A stretch of 64,000 bases of DNA from Clostridia bacterium (GTDB lineage Bacteria > Bacillota > Clostridia > Oscillospirales > Acutalibacteraceae): the NCBI GenBank assembly GCA_017468425.1, contig JAFUIO010000009.1, forward strand, positions 1 through 64,000, in the 5' to 3' direction. Under the pieces are notes generated by a model, which saw nothing but the letters and a program-made list of their open reading frames with translations, was not told where the DNA came from and ran no database searches. Below are positions 25,038 through 33,960 of this stretch, piece by piece; position 1 is the stretch's first letter, and each line of letters starts with the position of its first letter. The position numbers were made by a program, and so were the translations under genes.

Positions 25038-26930
25038 TTATGTTTCAATTCCTGCAAACTGATTATTGTAAAGGTTGTAGTAGCAGCCTTTTTTCTCAAG
25101 AAGTTCTTCGTGGTTTCCGCTTTCTGCTATTGTGCCGTTGTCAATTACGATGATTTTATCTGCATCGCGGATAGTTGAAAGTCGGTGAGCAATAATCAGG
25201 CTTGTTCTGTTCTGCATAAGCTTCACCATTGCAGATTGAATTCTCATTTCTGTTCTTGTGTCAACAGATGATGTTGCTTCGTCGAGAATAAGAATTTTCG
25301 GGTCTGCAAGCACTGCTCTTGCAATTGAGAGCAACTGCCTTTGTCCCTGACTTAAATTGCTTCCGCCCTCTGATAACTGTGTGTCGTAAGAAGATTTAAG
25401 ACGTGTGATAAATCTTTCTGCATTTGCAGTTTTTGCAGCAGCTGAAATATCTTCGTCAGTTGCATCAAGGTTTCCGTAAAGAATATTTTCTTTTATGCTT
25501 TCGCTGAAAAGAACTGTATCCTGAAGAACAATGGCAATTGTTTTTCGCAGTTCATCTTTCGGGATATCAAAAATACTTTTTCCGTCAATGGTGATTTCAC
25601 CGCTGTCGATATCATAAAAACGTGTAAGCAGGTTTACAATAGTTGTTTTGCCTGAACCGGTAGCACCGACTATGGCAATTTTCTGCCCCTGCTTTACATC
25701 AAGCGTAAAGTTTTTGAGCACCTGCTTTTCGTCGTTGTAGCCGAAACATACATTTTTGAAGCTGATGTCACCGCGTACGTTTTCTGCTTTGAATTCTTCT
25801 TTGCCGTCATCTTTTTCAGGCTCGGAATCCATAACTTCAAAAATTCTCTCTGCACCTGCAATAGAGTTCTGGATAAGTGCGTACTGGTTTGCAATTTCGT
25901 TAATGGGACGTGAGAGCTGCTTTGAATAAAGAAGAAACGCCTGAATAACGCCTACGGAAATTATTCCGTCAGGTGCTAAAACTCCGCCGATATGGCTTGA
26001 ATTAAAAGCGAAATATGCACCTGAAAGTGCAACGAGAATAAAGCTCAGGTTGGAAATAATGTTCATCAACGGACCCATTGAGCCGCTTAAAACCTGTGCT
26101 TTTATTGCAACCTTTCTGAAACGTGATGATATGGAATTGAATTCATCCTTTGATTTCTGCTCTTTTGAAAAAGCAACAACAGTTTTATAACCTGTCACCA
26201 TTTCTTCAACGTGACCGTTCATTTCACCGAGCACCGCTTGCTGCTCTTTATAGAAACGGCGCATATATTTAGACATATTTGTGCTTACAATTATAGTCAG
26301 CACAACTGTGAGCACACTGATGAGTGTCATAAGAGGGGAGTAGAGAATCATTATAACAATTGAGCCGAGTACGCTTAATACTGCAGATATAAGTGCAGCA
26401 ACGGAGGAAGAAACAGTGTTTGAAATGTTTTCGACGTCGTTTGTCATTCTGCTCATAATATCGCCGTGGTTATGTGTATCGGTATATTTTATGGGCAGTC
26501 TTACAAGGCGGTGGAAAAGGTCAAAACGCAGTTTACGTACAGTTGCGGTTGAAAGCTTTGCGGAGAATAATCCCTGGAAATAGGTAAACAGAGAAGTGAT
26601 GATGTATATAACAATCAACACAATAAGAGTGGATATAAATGCTTTTCTGTCTACAGTAAGTCTGTTATCTGTGAGAGTAATCAGGTCAATAGCCTTTTGC
26701 TGTAAAGCCGGAGCAACAAGGTTCAGAACTGTAATCACAAGCATTACAAAAGTGAGTGAAATGAAAAGATATTTACTTTTTCCGATGTAAGAAAGAAGTT
26801 TTTTCAGAGTACCCTTCGTGTTTTTCGGCTTTTCAACCGTCATAACAGGTCCGGGACCTCTGCCGGGTCTTCCGACAGGACCGCCGACTTTTTCTTCTCT
26901 TTTAGGAGGACCTTTTTTGATTTCAGGCAT
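25038..26930 (-). CDS. ABC exporter half-transporter, canonical-site Walker B partner
   Basis: A 630-aa fused permease-ATPase. An N-terminal basic, Gly/Pro-rich tail (residues 1-35) is followed by six membrane segments (about 50-345) and a nucleotide-binding domain with Walker A GATGSGKTT (about 412), signature LSQGQRQ, Walker B ILILDEATSS with the catalytic Glu, and switch IAHRLST. The signature is altered from LSGGQ, and the partner at 26923 has a Glu-to-Asp Walker B change; together these define one degenerate and one active ATP site, as in BmrCD or TM287/288. It overlaps the partner gene by 8 bp. Probable multidrug or peptide/lipid export. Confidence 0.9.
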   Translation of the reverse strand: MPEIKKGPPKREEKVGGPVGRPGRGPGPVMTVEKPKNTKGTLKKLLSYIGKSKYLFISLTFVMLVITVLNLVAPALQQKAIDLITLTDNRLTVDRKAFISTLIVLIVIYIITSLFTYFQGLFSAKLSTATVRKLRFDLFHRLVRLPIKYTDTHNHGDIMSRMTNDVENISNTVSSSVAALISAVLSVLGSIVIMILYSPLMTLISVLTVVLTIIVSTNMSKYMRRFYKEQQAVLGEMNGHVEEMVTGYKTVVAFSKEQKSKDEFNSISSRFRKVAIKAQVLSGSMGPLMNIISNLSFILVALSGAYFAFNSSHIGGVLAPDGIISVGVIQAFLLYSKQLSRPINEIANQYALIQNSIAGAERIFEVMDSEPEKDDGKEEFKAENVRGDISFKNVCFGYNDEKQVLKNFTLDVKQGQKIAIVGATGSGKTTIVNLLTRFYDIDSGEITIDGKSIFDIPKDELRKTIAIVLQDTVLFSESIKENILYGNLDATDEDISAAAKTANAERFITRLKSSYDTQLSEGGSNLSQGQRQLLSIARAVLADPKILILDEATSSVDTRTEMRIQSAMVKLMQNRTSLIIAHRLSTIRDADKIIVIDNGTIAESGNHEELLEKKGCYYNLYNNQFAGIET

Positions 26931-28653
26931 TTACAACATCTCCTTTCTTCATCTGTGATTCGTAGATATCGCGGTAAACTTCACTTGTTTCAAGGAGTTC
27001 ATCGTGTGTGCCGATTGCAACAAGACAACCGTCATCAATAACTGCAATTCTGTCGCAGTTCTTTATACTTGCAATTCTCTGAGCAATGGTAATAACGGTT
27101 GTGCCTTTCATATGCTCGAATAATTTTTTGCGAAGACGTGCTTCTGTTGAAAGGTCGAGGGCAGATGTGCTGTCGTCAAAAATCAGCACATCAGGTTTTT
27201 TGAGAATTGAACGTGCAATAGACATTCTCTGCTTCTGTCCGCCTGAAAGCGAAGCACCTTTTTCTGCTACATAACCTTCATATCCGTCAGGCATACGTTC
27301 GATAAATTCACGGGCTTCTGCAATTTCTGCAGCAGTTTTTATTTCTTCTTCTGTTGCGTCTTCGTTACCCCAACGCAGGTTAGAATTAACAGAACCTGAG
27401 AAAAGTTCAGTTTTCTGCATAACGATACTTATTTTGTCGCGTAAACTTGCAAGGTCAATTTCGCGTACGTCAGTGCCGTCAATTTTAAGTGAGCCTGAAG
27501 ATACATCGTAAAAACGTGCAATAAGGTTAATAAGCGAAGTTTTGCCTGAACCTGTTGAGCCTAAAATTGCAATGTTTTCGCCTTTTCTGATTTTAAGGTT
27601 CAGGTTGTTTATAACGGTTTTACCCTCAAATCCGGGGTAGAAGAAATCGACATTTTCAAATTCGATTTCACCGATTGAATCAATCTTTTTGCTGCCTGTT
27701 GTGATAACGGGTTCAGTTTCAAGAATTTCGTTGATTCTGTCAGCAGATGCTTTTGCTCTTGTGATAGACTGGAACATCATACTTACCATTGTAATTGAGT
27801 GAAGAATCTGTGTGATGTAAGTGATTGCCGCCATAACACTACCGATTTTCATTTCTGTTGCAGCATCCTGAATTCTTTCGCCACCGATGAAAATAATTGC
27901 AACAACAGAAACGTTGAGAACAATTGTAAGCACAGGGCTGAGAATCGCCATAATTTTATGCACTTTAAGAATTGTATCTGTCAGGTCATCGTTTGCACGT
28001 GAAAAACGTTTTGTTTCAAAATCTTCGCGGACATATGCTTTAACAACACGTGCGCCTGATACGTTTTCCTGAACAACGCTGTTGACTTTGTCGAGCTTTT
28101 TCTGAACAACTTTAAACAGGGGAGAGGCTTTGCCGATAATTATAAACATTGCTATGAGTTCAATGGGCAAGGCAATTGCAAGTACAATACCGAAATCAAC
28201 ATTCAGCCTGAGCATCATAATAATTCCGCCCATAGACATCATAAATGAACGCACAAACATTCTGAGTGCCAGGTCCACAAACTGCTGAATAAGGTTTATA
28301 TCTGTTGTCATTCTTGTAACAAGAGAGCCTGTTGTGAATTTATCTGTCTGCTGGAAAGATAAATCCATAACTTTTGAGAAAGCATCATTTCTCAAATCGC
28401 GGCTGAAAGAGTGAGATGTAGCACCGCTGAAAGCAGATGAGCCGACACCGCATATACCGCCGCACACTGCTAAAAGAAGCATAAGCAGACCTGTTTTTAT
28501 AATCAGTTCAAAATCATGCCCTAAAACACCTTCGTCAACAATTTTTGACATAAGTGTTGGAAGCATAAGGTCAATAAGCACTTCGCCAATCATTGTAACA
28601 GGCGTCATAAGTGCAAAAAACCAGTAGGGTTTTAAATATTTGATGAGTTTCAT
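26923..28653 (-). CDS. ABC exporter half-transporter with degenerate ATP site
   Basis: A 576-aa permease-ATPase with six membrane segments in residues about 15-310. The nucleotide-binding domain has Walker A GSTGSGKTS, canonical signature LSGGQKQ, but Walker B LIFDDSTSALD, where the catalytic Glu is replaced by Asp, and the switch His is replaced by Gln (IAQRIAS). This is the degenerate half of a heterodimer with the product of the next gene. The start overlaps the MarR gene stop by 4 bp (ATGA), so translation is coupled to the regulator. Confidence 0.9.
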   Translation of the reverse strand: MKLIKYLKPYWFFALMTPVTMIGEVLIDLMLPTLMSKIVDEGVLGHDFELIIKTGLLMLLLAVCGGICGVGSSAFSGATSHSFSRDLRNDAFSKVMDLSFQQTDKFTTGSLVTRMTTDINLIQQFVDLALRMFVRSFMMSMGGIIMMLRLNVDFGIVLAIALPIELIAMFIIIGKASPLFKVVQKKLDKVNSVVQENVSGARVVKAYVREDFETKRFSRANDDLTDTILKVHKIMAILSPVLTIVLNVSVVAIIFIGGERIQDAATEMKIGSVMAAITYITQILHSITMVSMMFQSITRAKASADRINEILETEPVITTGSKKIDSIGEIEFENVDFFYPGFEGKTVINNLNLKIRKGENIAILGSTGSGKTSLINLIARFYDVSSGSLKIDGTDVREIDLASLRDKISIVMQKTELFSGSVNSNLRWGNEDATEEEIKTAAEIAEAREFIERMPDGYEGYVAEKGASLSGGQKQRMSIARSILKKPDVLIFDDSTSALDLSTEARLRKKLFEHMKGTTVITIAQRIASIKNCDRIAVIDDGCLVAIGTHDELLETSEVYRDIYESQMKKGDVVNA

Positions 28654-29129
28654 TTTCTTTCCTCCATATCCTGCAGAAGATTATATGTTATTCTTTTGAG
28701 ATAATCTTTCATAATTTTCAGTTCATCTTCAGTAAAATCTTCAAACATAACTTCTTCTGTTTCTTTGCATTTTGAAATAAAAAACTTCTCACATTCACGA
28801 CCCTTGTCGGTAAGAGAAATATAACTTTTTCTCAGGTCATTTTCGTCAGCCGTTCTTGTAATGAGTTTTTCCTGCTCCATTTTTGAGAGCTGAACGCTGA
28901 TTGACGGAGCTTTCATATGAGTAAGCTTTACGAGCTCATTCTGTGTCAGCTTTTCGTTATGGGAGAGATGAAAAACAATTCTCCTGTACCCCTGGGGAAA
29001 GCCTGCTCTTTCTGTTTCGCACCTTACACGTGCGTCAAACAGACGTGAAACGTCATTTATAAGCATTCCGTCTGTAAGCTTTTCAAAGTCAGGCTTCAGG
29101 CTGTGTAAATGATGAGGTTTATCATGCAT
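28650..29129 (-). CDS. MarR-family transcriptional regulator
   Basis: A 159-aa winged-helix regulator. The core is GYRRIVFHLSHNEKLTQNEL, then the recognition helix THMKAPSISVQLSKMEQEKL and wing ITRTADENDLRKSYISLTDKG, all typical of MarR. ATG 29129 is used because GGAGGG lies 9 nt upstream; a GTG three codons earlier overlaps that SD. It heads the operon with both ABC genes and probably represses it through the palindrome at 29155-29170. The inducer is unknown, possibly a substrate of the exporter. Confidence 0.92.
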   Translation of the reverse strand: MHDKPHHLHSLKPDFEKLTDGMLINDVSRLFDARVRCETERAGFPQGYRRIVFHLSHNEKLTQNELVKLTHMKAPSISVQLSKMEQEKLITRTADENDLRKSYISLTDKGRECEKFFISKCKETEEVMFEDFTEDELKIMKDYLKRITYNLLQDMEERK

Positions 29130-29154
29130 AAAAAACACCCTCCGATATAATTAT

Positions 29155-29198
29155 TTAGTTACCTAACTAATTATATTCAGGAGGGTGGATTTTGTCAA
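29155..29198 (-). promoter_or_regulatory. MarR operon promoter and operator
   Basis: On the minus strand TTGACA (29198-29193) and TATAAT (29175-29170) are exactly 17 bp apart. The 16-bp sequence TTAGTTACCTAACTAA at 29155-29170, two 7-bp inverted arms around CC, abuts and overlaps the -10 box and start point. This is a typical position and form for a MarR-family autorepressor operator. Confidence 0.85.
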
Positions 29199-29223
29199 TG
29201 TGCATACTGACAAATTTTAACTT

Positions 29224-30276
29224 TTATAAAGCATAAAAATTGCTTTCCCACGCGGGGATATATTTGTGTTGTCTGAAATAAAACTTATAATCGTCTCTTA
29301 TTTCGTTTATCGCAAGGGGAATAGAAAACATATCTTCATTTCTGTGGTATGCACAGATATATAATTTTGGCTTTTGAGTTCTGATTGTGTTTTCTGCACC
29401 TTTTATTGCATCAATTTCACTGCCTTCGATATCCATTTTAAGCAGTGAAATTTTTTCTTTTATAAGCGTGTCGATTTTCGCTGCCTGAATTTCTTCGCCG
29501 TCGTCAGAAATTTTTGATTGTCTGCCAGCGGCTTTTTTGAATTTAAGAACAGTATCCTCTTTATATGCCGCAACATTGAAGCTTTCAACAAAATCGTATT
29601 TTTCAGTATTGCGTACGAGTTTAGCGAAGTTTTTTCTGTCAGGCTCAAGAGCATAAATTTTCTTCACTCCGCCACCGGATGCAAGAACAAATTCTTCCAC
29701 TGTGTCGCCGTTATATGCACCTAAATCTGCAATAACTTCGCTTTCGTTTATTTTTAAAATATTCTCATACACTTCGTTCTTTTCGCTGAAAGAGGGGATA
29801 AGATATTCAAGCTTTCCGCTGATTTTGAAATTTAAAAGATTAATATATGTTTCTCTTGATTTATCATCTGCAAGAAGCGAAAAAGCCTTGTTGAACTTTT
29901 CTTCATTTTCTTTTACAAACTCTTTTGTGAAAAGTCCGTCACCTGCAACAGGTACGGTAAGCGAGTAAAGCGGGTGCTTTCTGCTCATTTCATAAACGCG
30001 GTTTATTGTGGTATCATCCTTGACTGCAAAAGTCATAAGGGAAACAAAATCTCCGTACTTTTCTTCAGCCTCTGAATATTTAAGCACTTTTTTGCCGTGG
30101 AAATGATGACCTCGTACAAATTCATCACTTGCATATACATCTTTGTACTCAATGCCGAAAGAATTGAGCTTTTCGATAATCATATCGGCACCGTTACCCA
30201 TTCCATAAAGCAGAATCGGTCTGCTTTCGCTTTTCAGCTTCTGCCAGACCGTTTCTTCGTAAATATACTCAAGCAT
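29224..30276 (-). CDS. FkbM-family methyltransferase
   Basis: A 350-aa protein. An N-terminal dinucleotide-fold-like region (RPILLYGMGNGADMIIEKL) is followed by the SAM-dependent methyltransferase domain: VIADLGAYNGDTVEEF (motif I), KIYALEPDRKNFAKL, and LLKMDIEGSEIDAIKGA, the FkbM signature. Substrates are often sugars of surface polymers. The ATG at 30276 immediately follows the stop of the c-di-AMP receptor gene; the longer frame would overlap that gene by 56 bp and was rejected. It is the last gene of the four-gene minus-strand unit. Confidence 0.85.
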   Translation of the reverse strand: MLEYIYEETVWQKLKSESRPILLYGMGNGADMIIEKLNSFGIEYKDVYASDEFVRGHHFHGKKVLKYSEAEEKYGDFVSLMTFAVKDDTTINRVYEMSRKHPLYSLTVPVAGDGLFTKEFVKENEEKFNKAFSLLADDKSRETYINLLNFKISGKLEYLIPSFSEKNEVYENILKINESEVIADLGAYNGDTVEEFVLASGGGVKKIYALEPDRKNFAKLVRNTEKYDFVESFNVAAYKEDTVLKFKKAAGRQSKISDDGEEIQAAKIDTLIKEKISLLKMDIEGSEIDAIKGAENTIRTQKPKLYICAYHRNEDMFSIPLAINEIRDDYKFYFRQHKYIPAWESNFYAL

Positions 30277-30277
30277 A

Positions 30278-30604
30278 TTAATATTTGTCCATGCTGTCAA
30301 CGCTGAGAACAAATACTGTTGCACCGCCGACATTTACTTCTTTTGCTTTGTCAAGTTCGCTCATATTTGTGCCGAAAGTTGCAGTTGAAGCTGCAGTATG
30401 AGTGCGTGTCTGTGAATATTTAGAAATAATGCTCTTTGCTCTTTCAACGTCTTTATCTTCTGAACCGATAAGCAATGTTGTATTGCCTACCATAAGGAAA
30501 CCACCTGTTGTTGAAAGCTTTGTAACTGTGAATTTTTCTTTAGTAAGTGCTGAAGAAACAACAGCACTGTCATCGTTATTAACAATAGCAAGAATAAGTT
30601 TCAT
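30278..30604 (-). CDS. darA: PII-like cyclic-di-AMP receptor (DarA/PstA type)
   Basis: A 108-aa protein of the standard DarA/PstA length. It contains MKLILAIVNNDDSAVV, the ligand-binding TKLSTTGGFLMVGNTTLLIG (residues about 28-47) and the C-terminal GGATVFVLSVDSMDKY. Family members are trimers that bind c-di-AMP. No output is known for most of them. Its position between a DUF1854 gene and an FkbM methyltransferase gene, in an ABC exporter operon, hints at second-messenger control of an export or envelope process, which is inference. Confidence 0.9.
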   Translation of the reverse strand: MKLILAIVNNDDSAVVSSALTKEKFTVTKLSTTGGFLMVGNTTLLIGSEDKDVERAKSIISKYSQTRTHTAASTATFGTNMSELDKAKEVNVGGATVFVLSVDSMDKY

Positions 30605-30620
30605 ATTTTTTCTCCTTAAA

Positions 30621-31109
30621 TTAAATGTCGGGAAGCATCATTTTAATGCTTCGTTTGTCCAGCTTGTAAAGGTCAGTGATTTCGTATCTGTTATCACTGC
30701 CGTCTTTAATAAGAATACGTCCGTCGTAAAGAGTTTTGATTGCTGTAAGGCTGTTTCTCAATTCGAATGTGTACCTGCCTTTGTCAGTGTCAACTGTCCA
30801 CATCCAGATGTTGAACTTTTCATAACGTTTAACAAAACGTGTAATTTTGGGAATCATATAATACTCATCAAGTGCGCTCTGCAAGGCTGCTTTGCTTTCA
30901 GGGAGAAGGTTATCGATGTTTCTGATAATAGCACGTTCGTTACCTTCGCTGTCAAGCAATGATATGTATTTGTTGAGACCGCTTATAGGGAAAAGTCTGT
31001 GTGGCTCAAGTTCATAAAGCTTTTCATCAGAACCGTAAAATTCTGCATCTATGAAAATCTTATCGTTTACAGTAAGTTTAACTTCAGGACCTTCAATATA
31101 TTTTAACAT
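30621..31109 (-). CDS. DUF1854 family protein
   Basis: A 162-aa soluble, beta-rich protein. Segments LEPHRLFPISGLNKYISLLDSEGNE, a middle TRFVKRYEKFNIWMWTVDTDKGRYTFELRN and a final YEITDLYKLDKRSIKMM fit DUF1854, a family repeatedly found next to ABC exporters. The function is unknown. It lies 22 bp after the ABC gene and 16 bp before darA, so co-expression and perhaps a physical link to the transporter are likely. Confidence 0.78.
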   Translation of the reverse strand: MLKYIEGPEVKLTVNDKIFIDAEFYGSDEKLYELEPHRLFPISGLNKYISLLDSEGNERAIIRNIDNLLPESKAALQSALDEYYMIPKITRFVKRYEKFNIWMWTVDTDKGRYTFELRNSLTAIKTLYDGRILIKDGSDNRYEITDLYKLDKRSIKMMLPDI

Positions 31110-31131
31110 ATTTCACACACTCCTTTCAACC

Positions 31132-33411
31132 TTATTCGAAGTTTTCAGATTCTTTCTGTTCTCTTACCTTCTGAGACATTGACTGAATCTGAATAAGCTT
31201 GTAATACTTGCCTTTAAGTGCCATAAGTTCATCGTGTGAACCGTTTTCAATGATTCTGCCCTTGTCAACAACGAGAATTCTGTTTGCTTTTCTCAGAGTT
31301 GAAAGTCTGTGGGCAATCATAAGTGTTGTTCTGCCGCGGATAAGTCTTTCAATAGCCTGCTGAATAAGTTCTTCTGTTTCAGAGTCAACAGCAGCAGTCG
31401 CTTCGTCGAAAATAAGAATACTGGGGTTTTTCATAACGGCTCTCGCAATAGAAAGACGCTGCTTTTCACCGCCTGAAAGGCCGATACCTCTTTCACCGAG
31501 ATATGTATCGTATGAATCGGGAAGACGTGAAATAAATCCGTGTGCGTTTGCAACGTCTGCGGCGTAAATAACCTGTTCAACGTGTGCGTTGGGTGTACCG
31601 TAAGCAATGTTGTTGAAAACAGTATCCTTGAACATAAGAGGTTCCTGCTGAACGTAACCTATCTGGTCACGGTAATATTTCATATCAATATCTTTGATGT
31701 TAACGTCGTCAACGAGAATTTCACCTTCGTAATCGTCGTAGAAACGCATAAGCAGGTTAATAAGTGTTGATTTACCTGAACCTGTTGTGCCCACAATACC
31801 TACGATATCACCGGGGTTAAGGGTGAAGCTTACGTTGTCAACAACTTTCTTTGAACGGTCAAAAGCAAAGTTAACGTTTCTGAATTCGATTTTACCGTCC
31901 ATTCTTTCAAGCTCAGTTCCTTTGGCAAAGTCGTGTTCAGGTTCTGCGTCGATAATATCGAAAATCTTTTCTGCAGAAGCAAGAGCACTCTGGTAAGAGT
32001 CGCTGATGTTTGCAAAGAAACCAACAGGGCCATAGAACATGCTTGTGTAAGAAATGAAAGAAACGAGCATACCGATTGTGATGGAGTTATTTTCAGGGTC
32101 GATAATCCATCTGCCGCCCACATACCATATAATAACTGAACCGCAGGTAATAAGGAAAGTCATTACATTTGGGAACACGGAAGAAATCATACTTGCACGT
32201 TTATCTTCTTTGAGCCAGTCGTCGCAATATGCTTTGAACTTGCTGATAATTGAATCTTCGTTAGTGAAAGACTTGATAACTCTCACACCGGGGATTGTAT
32301 CTGCAAGCAGAGTTGAAATGTGAGAGCTTCTTATCCACAAACGGCGGTACATAGGTCCGATTTTTTTACCGAAAAGTCTGCCGCCTAAAACAACAAGGGG
32401 AACGGGGAGGAGGGAAAGGAGAGTAAGCTTCCAGTTCATAACAAGCATAATAACTGCAATGCCGATGAGCAGGAATCCCTGTGTTATACCTTCCTGTGAA
32501 ATACGCATAATAAAGTTCTGCAGAATAACGGAGTCAGAGTTGACTCTGTTGATAACCGAACCTGTTGATGTTTTGTCATAGTAACTCAATGGGAGATACT
32601 GTGCTTTTGCGTAAATATCTTTTTTTAGGTCGATGATAATTTTATCGCCTGCAATTCTTAAGTAGTAAGAACGGATAAATCCGAGGAAATACTGAACGAT
32701 GTATACGCCGAGAAGGGCAAGTATAATTATAACAAGTCCTTTTGCATCGTTTTTCGGAAGAATTTCGTCAACCATCATCTGTGTAACCCTTGGCGGAACA
32801 AGAGAAAGGAAAGTTACAATCACAGACAATACAATGCAGATAATGAGTTTGCCTTTTTCGGGTAAAAGGTATTTCATAAGTTTTGAAAGAATCTTGCCTT
32901 TGCCCTTACAGTTGTAACATTCTGCATCAGGAGAAGCAAGCTTTCGTCCGCATTTGGGGCAAAAAGAACGTTGCTTATCGTAGGTTGATTTAACAATCAG
33001 AAGTTGTTCTTCGAGGTCCATGCCGTCTGTTACATTATTAATAAATATAGCGGCGGCATCTGCGATATCTGCGTTTGCGTATGTAAAACGCAGTGCAATC
33101 TCGACTTTCTTTTTTTCGCTTTCGTCAGAATTTTTTAATCTGATTCTGATAATTGCGTTACCGTACATTCTTTTGACAATAACCTTTTCGATTTCGTCAA
33201 ACCTGTAAAGTCTGTACCCGTTTTCGTGTCTGGTGTCAACGGCAACAGCGGAAGATTCAGTAACAATAAAAGCCGAATCGTCATACTTGCCGTCAAGATT
33301 AAGGTCGCCGATCACAGCAAAAAGAATCTTTTCATCACCAAGAACTTTTCCGGCAATTTCTGATATCTTTTCGGGTATGGGTTTGTTTGAAAAGGTTTTG
33401 ATTTCTGCCAT
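31132..33411 (-). CDS. ABC exporter with N-terminal PH-like domain and zinc ribbon
   Basis: A 759-aa protein. Residues about 1-130 look like a bacterial PH-type beta domain (YRLYRFDEIEKVIVKRMYG), residues about 147-168 are a zinc ribbon (CPKCG...CYNCKG), then six membrane segments (about 180-450) and an ATPase domain with Walker A GTTGSGKST, signature LSGGEKQ, Walker B ILIFDEATAAVD and IAHRLSTLRK. All catalytic residues are intact, so it probably works as a homodimer. The long cytosolic N-terminal extension is unusual among exporters. SD GGAGG is 8 nt upstream. It heads the operon with DUF1854, darA and fkbM genes. Confidence 0.88.
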   Translation of the reverse strand: MAEIKTFSNKPIPEKISEIAGKVLGDEKILFAVIGDLNLDGKYDDSAFIVTESSAVAVDTRHENGYRLYRFDEIEKVIVKRMYGNAIIRIRLKNSDESEKKKVEIALRFTYANADIADAAAIFINNVTDGMDLEEQLLIVKSTYDKQRSFCPKCGRKLASPDAECYNCKGKGKILSKLMKYLLPEKGKLIICIVLSVIVTFLSLVPPRVTQMMVDEILPKNDAKGLVIIILALLGVYIVQYFLGFIRSYYLRIAGDKIIIDLKKDIYAKAQYLPLSYYDKTSTGSVINRVNSDSVILQNFIMRISQEGITQGFLLIGIAVIMLVMNWKLTLLSLLPVPLVVLGGRLFGKKIGPMYRRLWIRSSHISTLLADTIPGVRVIKSFTNEDSIISKFKAYCDDWLKEDKRASMISSVFPNVMTFLITCGSVIIWYVGGRWIIDPENNSITIGMLVSFISYTSMFYGPVGFFANISDSYQSALASAEKIFDIIDAEPEHDFAKGTELERMDGKIEFRNVNFAFDRSKKVVDNVSFTLNPGDIVGIVGTTGSGKSTLINLLMRFYDDYEGEILVDDVNIKDIDMKYYRDQIGYVQQEPLMFKDTVFNNIAYGTPNAHVEQVIYAADVANAHGFISRLPDSYDTYLGERGIGLSGGEKQRLSIARAVMKNPSILIFDEATAAVDSETEELIQQAIERLIRGRTTLMIAHRLSTLRKANRILVVDKGRIIENGSHDELMALKGKYYKLIQIQSMSQKVREQKESENFE

Positions 33412-33594
33412 ATAAACCCCTCCTTTTGCAATGCCATATTTGTAAAAATATGGTCTTTTCGCGGTAATTATAGCACAGTCATTTCAAATGTCAACATCTT
33501 TTTTGAAATTGTTATTTATTTTTGTAATAAAAACGTAAGATTTGTGTAAATATTATGAAAAATAATTAAACCTGCAAAATATGCGCTTTTTTGC

Positions 33595-33623
33595 TTGACA
33601 GAAAGTTGAAAATCTCATATAAT
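33595..33623 (+). promoter_or_regulatory. Strong promoter for the small peptide/dockerin/cohesin unit
   Basis: Perfect TTGACA (33595-33600) and TATAAT (33618-33623) with a 17-bp spacer, about 60 bp before the 42-residue peptide gene. Together with A/T-rich upstream DNA this accounts for the interval 33412-33684. Confidence 0.88.
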
Positions 33624-33684
33624 TATAGAGAACTAATGGGTAAACCATAGGTTTGAATTCCGATAAAAACGAAAGGAAGTGAAT

Positions 33685-33813
33685 ATGATGAACCTTACAG
33701 ATATTATCGAGGGCATCAAAACAGGTTGGGAAATTCTTAACAAGATTGTAAACTTTGACGTTCTTTGGGACTACATAAAGAAAACTTTCGAAGCTATCGT
33801 TTCTATGTTTTAA
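33685..33813 (+). CDS. 42-residue amphipathic peptide, unknown function
   Basis: A short frame with a good SD (AAAGGAAG) and a consensus promoter encodes 42 residues beginning MMNLTDIIEGIKTGWEILNK and ending FEAIVSMF. Ile, Leu, Val, Trp and Phe recur at three- and four-residue intervals, so the peptide should form amphipathic helices; it is slightly acidic overall and has two Trp, no Cys and no signal peptide. Size and character resemble beta-type phenol-soluble modulins or class II-like leaderless peptides, but no homology is claimed. It is first in the transcript that continues, past a hairpin, to the dockerin and cohesin genes. A second in-frame ATG at 33688 is possible. Confidence 0.72.
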   Translation: MMNLTDIIEGIKTGWEILNKIVNFDVLWDYIKKTFEAIVSMF

Positions 33814-33841
33814 TTGAAACTAAAACAACTTTTCATAGCAA

Positions 33842-33863
33842 CCCTGTCCGTATCAGGGCAGGG
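33842..33863 (+). terminator. Hairpin after the small peptide gene
   Basis: CCCTGTCC/GGGCAGGG stem with a short loop, followed by TGTTGTTGTG instead of an uninterrupted T run. It probably acts as a partial terminator or a 3' stabiliser, leaving the peptide more abundant than the downstream proteins. Confidence 0.6.
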
Positions 33864-33960
33864 TGTTGTTGTGAAACCACATCATTCCGTATTCGGCATT
33901 ATGCCGTCAGAATATAAAAGGTATATTTTATACGAACAAAATAAAGAGGTGATTTGAAAC

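Noticed and set aside
30277-30333. N-terminal extension of the FkbM gene
   Set aside because: It would overlap the c-di-AMP receptor gene by 56 bp; ATG 30276 directly after that stop codon is preferred.
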